11,156 bases of DNA from Bacillota bacterium (GTDB lineage Bacteria; Bacillota; Clostridia; Lachnospirales; Cellulosilyticaceae), in assembly GCA_023415525.1 (NCBI GenBank), contig JAEZKI010000297.1, positions 1 to 11,156 of the forward strand. Direction: 5' to 3'. A program made the translations under genes and the position numbers. The stretch's first letter is position 1. Each line of letters starts with the position of its first letter. Below are positions 8,142 to 11,156 of this stretch, in pieces. The notes below the pieces were generated by a model. That model saw only the letters and a program-made list of their open reading frames with translations. It was not told the origin of the DNA and searched no databases.

Positions 8142-8197
8142 AAAGTTCACTTGACATTTTGTGGGGTAGGATATATTATGAATGTAAAGTTAACTTT
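8142..8197. promoter_or_regulatory. Paired operator-like palindromes around the XRE promoter
   Basis: AAAGTTCACTT at 8142-8152 overlaps the -35 hexamer, and AAAGTTAACTT at 8186-8196 (in the perfect 12-bp palindrome AAAGTTAACTTT, 8186-8197) lies at the expected transcription start. The two differ at one of 11 positions and are 44 bp apart, about four helical turns. Small XRE repressors commonly bind two such sites and repress their own promoter. Binding is an inference. Confidence 0.5.
8151..8179 (+). promoter_or_regulatory. Sigma-A promoter of the XRE/membrane-protein operon
   Basis: A perfect -35 TTGACA (8151-8156), a 17-nt spacer and the -10 TATTAT (8174-8179, one mismatch to TATAAT) stand 41 nt ahead of the XRE start codon. 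Confidence 0.8.
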
Positions 8198-8219
8198 CCT
8201 TAGTTCTGGTGAAAGGGGT

Positions 8220-8435
8220 ATGGAATTGAAAAATAGGTTAGAGGAAATTCGTAAACAGCATGGAATAAAACAAGAAGATTTGGCTAGAGTTCTACAAGTT
8301 TCAAGACAGACTATTGGATCGTTAGAAAATGGCAGATATAATCCATCTATTACATTAGCATTTAAAATTGCACGTTATTTTAACATGACAATTGAAGAAA
8401 TATTCATTTATGAAGAGGAGGAAGAAAAATGTTAA
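8220..8435 (+). CDS. XRE-family helix-turn-helix regulator, first module
   Basis: This 71-residue DNA-binding protein is little more than one Cro/C1-type domain. The helix-turn-helix runs over about 17-38 (QEDLARVLQVSRQTIGSLEN), followed by the usual GRYNPSITLAFKIARYFNMTIEEIF and an acidic tail. I choose the ATG at 8220 behind GAAAGGGG. The frame is open upstream to TTG at 8151, but that TTG is the -35 hexamer of the promoter, so it cannot be a start. The end overlaps the next gene by 7 nt (ATGTTAA), which ties their translation. Proteins of this YNP type usually regulate their own small operon, and the palindromes at the promoter fit that. Confidence 0.94.
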   Translation: MELKNRLEEIRKQHGIKQEDLARVLQVSRQTIGSLENGRYNPSITLAFKIARYFNMTIEEIFIYEEEEEKC

Positions 8436-8845
8436 AGAAAAAGTCTTATTACATGGTGACATTAATAATTGGAATTTTATTATTTTCCTCAAGTTTTTTA
8501 TTGAGGGGAGAAGACTTAAAAACTATTTCAGGTGCTTTAATTGGAATAGGAGCTGGTTTGTTTGGAATGAGCATAGCTAATCTATGGACCAAAAGATTTG
8601 AAGAAAAGAATCCAGATATAATGAGGGATAATGAAATTGAGTTTAAAGATGAGAGAAGTACAATGATTTGCTATAGAGCAAAAGCAAAGGCAGGGGATAT
8701 TATACAATGGTTTATTATGGGAATGGCATACGTGCTAATTGTTGTAGATGCATGCTTATGGCTCATACTCATAGCTGTAGGAGGATATCTCTTATATAAT
8801 ATGATATCTCTTTACTATATGAATAAATATCAGAAAGAAATGTAG
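8429..8845 (+). CDS. Four-helix membrane protein partnered with XRE regulator
   Basis: The 138-residue protein has predicted membrane helices at about 8-25, 32-50, 91-106 and 108-127. A cytoplasmic loop (51-90) contains KNPDIMRDNEIEFKDERSTM, with a D-E-R motif at 74-76, then an Ala/Lys-rich RAKAKAGD. This loop resembles small clostridial membrane families with a conserved DER/DERN motif (DUF2178-like), usually next to an XRE gene. The function is unknown. A strong GAGGAGGAAG site (8414-8423) lies before the ATG, which overlaps the XRE stop. It is probably co-transcribed with and controlled by the XRE protein. A terminator follows 27 nt after the stop. Confidence 0.85.
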   Translation: MLKKKSYYMVTLIIGILLFSSSFLLRGEDLKTISGALIGIGAGLFGMSIANLWTKRFEEKNPDIMRDNEIEFKDERSTMICYRAKAKAGDIIQWFIMGMAYVLIVVDACLWLILIAVGGYLLYNMISLYYMNKYQKEM

Positions 8846-8872
8846 ATAAATTGCATTTTAAAAAGAAATGAT

Positions 8873-8907
8873 AAGCCTACTAAAAGGAAAGATTAGCAGG
8901 CTTTTTT
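8873..8907 (+). terminator. Rho-independent terminator of the first XRE module
   Basis: AAGCCTACTA (8873-8882) pairs with TAGCAGGCTT (8894-8903), 9 of 10 positions, with an 11-nt loop; a run of six T (8902-8907) completes it. It closes the operon that starts at 8151. Confidence 0.88.
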
Positions 8908-8962
8908 CATTTACCCGCTACTTGTATAGGAATAAAGTTTAGGATGACTTAATAAAATAAAG

Positions 8963-8995
8963 ATAATAATTTAATGTTTATAATTAAATTATTAT
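8963..8995. repeat. AT-only 12-bp inverted repeat
   Basis: ATAATAATTTAA (8963-8974) and TTAAATTATTAT (8984-8995) are perfect inverted copies over a 9-nt loop. The right arm touches the TTGACA at 8995-9000. It may be an operator, an upstream AT element or the edge of a mobile element. Confidence 0.6.
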
Positions 8996-9023
8996 TGACA
9001 AAATATAAATTTAAACGTAATAT
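8995..9023 (+). promoter_or_regulatory. Promoter-like sequence reading into the repeat array
   Basis: TTGACA (8995-9000), a 17-nt spacer and TAATAT (9018-9023, four of six to consensus). No convincing ORF follows; the 23-codon reading from ATG at 9037 has no properly spaced ribosome binding site. Confidence 0.45.
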
Positions 9024-9050
9024 ATGTTTATAAAGGATGAATTGCAAATC

Positions 9051-9160
9051 GAGAATCCCGTTTGTACTCCAAGAATCCCGTTTTGTAAATATAATTCCCC
9101 ATTTGTAAACGAAAGTCCCGTTTTGTAAATGAAAGTCCCGTTTTGTAAGCGACTTTCCAT
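9051..9160. repeat. Tandem 20-bp repeat array
   Basis: The core TCCCG or its variant begins at 9056, 9076, 9096, 9116 and 9136, exactly 20 nt apart, with a degenerate sixth unit from 9151. The two best units (9111-9130 and 9131-9150) read GAAAGTCCCGTTTTGTAARY and differ at two bases. Units 1-3 carry GAATCCCG or AATTCCCC. There are no spacers, so it is not CRISPR. A 20-nt period is not a multiple of three, which argues against coding repeats. Evenly spaced 20-bp units are known as transposase-binding multiple terminal repeats in IS21-type elements. It could also be an iteron-like regulator site, since its last unit runs into a promoter -35. Confidence 0.8.
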
Positions 9161-9162
9161 AG

Positions 9163-9190
9163 TTTACAGTTGTAGTAAGCGTGGTATAAT
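9163..9190 (+). promoter_or_regulatory. Strong extended -10 promoter at the array edge
   Basis: TTTACA (9163-9168, five of six), a 16-nt spacer and a perfect TATAAT (9185-9190) with the extended TG motif (TGGTATAAT). It points towards the 3' end of the IS30 transposase on the opposite strand. No ORF with a ribosome binding site follows; a weak AGCG/CGCT hairpin (9224-9239) and eight T (9243-9250) come about 50 nt later. Confidence 0.65.
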
Positions 9191-9295
9191 GGCTGTATGT
9201 CATAAAAATTCACATAGCAAACAAGCGTCGATTCTCGCTCAGTTTTTTTTGTAACTGGAGAATCCACACTTAGTTAGTTTGGCATTAATTAATCT

Positions 9296-10647
9296 GCTAG
9301 CGGCTTAAATGTGTTTGTTTATGAATTACTTTTTGAGAAGACGAGGTTTAAGAATGATGTTCTCGGCGGCAACCGATCTACATCCTAACTTTTTCAAAAT
9401 GTCTTCTCCGTAGTAAAAGCTGAACGCTTCGTATGGGGTACGGTTGTTCAGCTTTTTTCTTTTGTAGGAATTGATGTGATCCATCATTAAGAAAACATCT
9501 TCCTGAGTGTAATTATCAAAGCTTTTCCCCTTAGGAACAATTCTTCTAATGAGTTCATGATTCACTTCAATAGCTCCCTTTTGATAAGGACAGCTGGGAT
9601 CACAATAAAATACATGTGTGCGTCGAATTCCATTACCATCAGGACCAAACTCAATAGCCTTTGGATTTGAAAATTCACTCCCGTTATCGGTAAGTATCAC
9701 AGGGCATAGTTTTTCAAAAAGGGTCCTTCCTAATACACGATATATCATATCCCAGATTTCAGTCACTGACCTAGATGTATTAGCATCACGGATAAATGCG
9801 AGCATTAGACTAGTTCCTACAAAGTGTATTGTTAATAGCACTTTTCCTCCTTGTACTTCGCAAACGCTGTCCATTTGTACAAGAGGGTATTCCGGATAGC
9901 TTCCATAAAGGATTGAAAATCCTTATAAGTACGTCCATTTCTACAGGTTCTATCAACTTTGAATTCTGGTCTTTTGTATCTAGGACGATATTTTACCTTT
10001 CGTGGAAGATCAATGTTTCTAACATCAAAAAGACAGGCATCAATGTAATTGTATAAAGTCTTTTCGCTACACATAAGTTCATCGCGATTGCTTTCGTATA
10101 TTTGATGAATAGATTGCCCGTTTTTGACAAGAGGCGTAATTAATGCATTAATTCGAGCCAACTCGAGCTCATTGCATAGGATACCTGTTCTACCATCCGA
10201 GATATGCTCCTGACAGCGTAAATGAGCCTCCTCAGCGTTATAGAATAATTTCTTCAAAGTGCATTGATTAAGCTGCTCACAACCATTACAAACATATGGT
10301 GGCTTGTTTTTATGAGAACAAACTTCCTCTTGGAAATCTTCGCATATGTCGTTGCACATAGGACAAATGCTGCATTTATACTTGGATGGCTTACTGCAAC
10401 TAAGAGGACAGATATTTTTCTTATTGCAGGTTTTACGATGAATACACGCATTATAAGGATAAGCAGAATAACCAGTTTTTTGTTCAAAAGCATACTTTTT
10501 GATTTCTTTTGCAACTGTAGTTCTGTCCTTTCCTATGGTAGTAGCAATCTGACCAAAAGAGAGTTGTTCCTTGAGACCTTTTTGAATCTCAAGACGTTCA
10601 TCATAAGTTAAATATTTAGACATAGTGGCTCCTTTCATGCCGCTAGC
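9296..10647 (-). mobile_element. IS30-family insertion sequence, inactivated
   Basis: The element is defined by its transposase and by GCTAGCGGC at 9296-9304, repeated inverted at 10639-10647. The repeat extends outwards only in degenerate form (CATTAATTA beside CAATGATTA, with a small gap), so the true ends may lie 10-25 bp outside the given limits. The size, about 1.35-1.4 kb, is normal for an IS30-family element. No clear target-site duplication was found. Confidence 0.7.
9326..10623 (-). pseudogene. IS30-family transposase, frameshifted
   Basis: Two overlapping frames make up one IS30 transposase of about 430 residues. The N-terminal frame (10623 down to 9832) starts at MSKYLTYDERLEIQ behind AAAGGAG. 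It has a helix-turn-helix at about 20-45, a Cys-rich block (60-121, many CxxC pairs) and a second DNA-binding region (about 167-195). The C-terminal frame (to 9326) has the DDE core: D of QMDSV, D of LTDNGSEFSNP, and E of the YQKGAIEVNHELIRR segment. Reading MEA in one frame and YPEYPLVQMDS in the other places a one-base loss near 9898-9899. The second frame is closed upstream by TAA (9923-9925). No slippery heptamer is present and IS30 transposases are normally single frames, so it is probably dead. Confidence 0.9.
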
Positions 10648-10698
10648 CTAATCATTGTAACATCAGAAAAAAAGAAGACCAACATCAAGCTGAACTTC

Positions 10699-10715
10699 TT
10701 TGTAAGAGAAAGTCC
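10699..10715. repeat. Isolated copy of the 20-bp repeat core
   Basis: TTTGTAAGAGAAAGTCC matches the array phase TTTGTAAATGAAAGTCC (9122-9138) at 15 of 17 positions and has the same orientation. It lies on the other side of the IS30 element, just upstream of the second XRE gene, and is followed by ACTTTCTC, which forms an inverted repeat with GAGAAAGT (10706-10713 and 10721-10728). Confidence 0.6.
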
Positions 10716-10796
10716 ATACCACTTTCTCAATATATATTTATTGTAGTTTATAACTCAATCTGAAGATTAGGTATGGATTTTCAGATTACAATTGAG
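10713..10796 (+). promoter_or_regulatory. Inverted repeats and 5'-UTR hairpin before the second XRE gene
   Basis: TCCATACC (10713-10720) recurs inverted as GGTATGGA (10770-10777). Nested after it, AATCTGAA (10757-10764) pairs with TTCAGATT (10780-10787), and the outer CTCAAT (10754-10759) can pair with ATTGAG (10791-10796). The lower arm ends where the GAGGTGAG ribosome binding site (10796-10803) begins, so folding could limit translation. A TATAAC (10749-10754) is the only -10 candidate, without a good -35. Confidence 0.5.
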
Positions 10797-10806
10797 AGGT
10801 GAGTAA

Positions 10807-11016
10807 ATGGGACGCAATATTCCAATTAAGGTAGCACGTACTCAACTTGATTTGACACAAAAACAATTAGCAGAAAAAGTGGGGATTTCTCGTCAAACAA
10901 TGAATGCTATTGAACAAGGCGAATATAATCCTACCATTAAGCTCTGTCGGGCTATTTGTAAAGTATTAGGAAAAGGATTAGATGAGTTATTTGGGGAGGA
11001 TGATGACAATGATTAA
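10807..11016 (+). CDS. XRE-family helix-turn-helix regulator, second module
   Basis: This 69-residue single-domain Cro/C1-type protein has its helix-turn-helix at about 17-38 (QKQLAEKVGISRQTMNAIEQ), then GEYNPTIKLCRAICKVLGKGLDELF and an acidic tail (GEDDDND). It is clearly related to the protein at 8220-8435: both have SRQT, the G-x-Y-N-P turn and a final E-(E/L)-x-F segment. The ATG has GAGGTGAG upstream. Its end overlaps the next ORF by 8 nt (ATGATTAA), the same layout as the first module. It probably regulates itself and the membrane gene that follows. Confidence 0.94.
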   Translation: MGRNIPIKVARTQLDLTQKQLAEKVGISRQTMNAIEQGEYNPTIKLCRAICKVLGKGLDELFGEDDDND

Positions 11017-11156
11017 AAGGATTAAAAAGAAAAACAACCTGGATGAAATGCAAGAACAAAAGTTATTACGTATTGAGCATAATGGGATGTGGCTTGCCTT
11101 TTGGGGTTTATTAATAGCTATTTTTGTGCAAGATGCTCTTTATATGGGCCAAGAGA
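11009..11156 (+). CDS. Membrane protein of the second XRE module (DUF6773-like), 3'-partial
   Basis: Forty-nine codons are visible before the window ends. The product starts MIKRIKKKNNLDEMQEQKLL, then RIEHNGMWLAFWGLLIAIFV, a basic amphipathic start followed by the first membrane helix (about 27-44). NNLDEMQEQKLL and the W-x-x-FWGLL segment resemble the DUF6773 group of clostridial membrane proteins, which lie next to XRE genes. That name is from memory and should be treated as tentative. It overlaps the XRE stop codon, and GGGGAGGATGA (10993-11003) supplies the ribosome binding site. The function is unknown. Confidence 0.75.
   Translation, partial: MIKRIKKKNNLDEMQEQKLLRIEHNGMWLAFWGLLIAIFVQDALYMGQE

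Noticed and set aside
8151-8219. N-terminal extension of the first XRE protein from TTG at 8151
   Set aside because: The TTG is part of the TTGACA -35 hexamer, there is no ribosome binding site, and the ATG at 8220 has GAAAGGGG and gives a normal XRE start.
8392-8580. 62-aa ORF overlapping the XRE/membrane-gene junction
   Set aside because: It is in a different frame from two well-supported genes with clear ribosome binding sites; it is a shadow.
9051-9160. CRISPR array
   Set aside because: The units are directly adjacent at a 20-nt period with no unique spacers, and no cas genes are present.
9028-9267. Minus-strand ORFs (79 and 84 aa) across the repeat array
   Set aside because: They exist only because the repeats lack stops in these frames. 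There is no ribosome binding site, the 20-nt period shifts frame in each unit, and there is no domain-like composition.
9832-9925. Programmed -1 frameshift in the transposase
   Set aside because: No X-XXY-YYZ heptamer lies in the zero frame in the overlap, and IS30 transposases are typically made from one frame.
9618-10611. Plus-strand ORFs within the IS30 element
   Set aside because: They are antisense shadows of the transposase, with no ribosome binding sites or recognisable domains.
10624-10638. Earlier transposase start at 10638
   Set aside because: That ATG lies just ahead of the AAAGGAG ribosome binding site of the ATG at 10623, and IS30 proteins of this type start near MSKYLTYDER.

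Overview
The window is low-GC DNA with Firmicutes-type ribosome binding sites (AGGAGG-like). Its gene families are typical of anaerobic Clostridia: [NiFe]-hydrogenase maturation genes, XRE/membrane-protein pairs and an IS30-type element. It is most like a Lachnospirales or related clostridial chromosome. Species cannot be fixed from the sequence alone.

Region 1 (1-4430) is the 3' part of a hydrogenase-maturation operon, hypF-hypC-hypD-hypE, all on the + strand. The genes overlap or are separated by under 30 nt, and the operon ends at a long hairpin. HypF and HypE make a thiocyanate from carbamoyl phosphate on the C-terminal Cys of HypE. HypC and HypD assemble and carry the Fe(CN)2CO group for the [NiFe] hydrogenase large subunit. 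The N-terminal acylphosphatase part of HypF lies left of the window. No hydrogenase structural gene is present.

Region 2 (4446-8046) is a mixed accessory stretch. On the - strand are tag (3-methyladenine DNA glycosylase I) and a small protein of dimeric alpha/beta-barrel type, which form a two-gene operon. Next come a decayed C-terminal piece of a GyrI-like/AraC effector-binding protein, an orphan terminator-like hairpin, an HxlR regulator (+), a GNAT acetyltransferase (-) and a chemotaxis receptor (+). The receptor appears to have lost its 5' end.

Region 3 (8142-8907) is a compact regulatory unit. A near-consensus promoter with two similar palindromes drives a 71-aa XRE repressor, which overlaps a gene for a four-helix membrane protein. 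A rho-independent terminator follows.

Region 4 (8908-10790) is mobile and repetitive DNA. It holds an AT-only inverted repeat, two promoter-like sequences and a tandem array with a period of exactly 20 bp (9051-9160). It also holds an IS30-family element whose transposase on the - strand is split by a frameshift. A further copy of the repeat core lies on the far side of the IS. The array has no ORF and no spacers. It resembles the multiple terminal repeats of IS21-type elements, but no IstA/IstB gene is present.

Region 5 (10754-11156) is a second XRE-plus-membrane-protein module, cut by the window end. The start of its XRE gene is preceded by a 5'-UTR hairpin that abuts the Shine-Dalgarno sequence. 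The most unusual material in the window is the repeat array, its promoters, and the two parallel XRE modules on either side of the IS.
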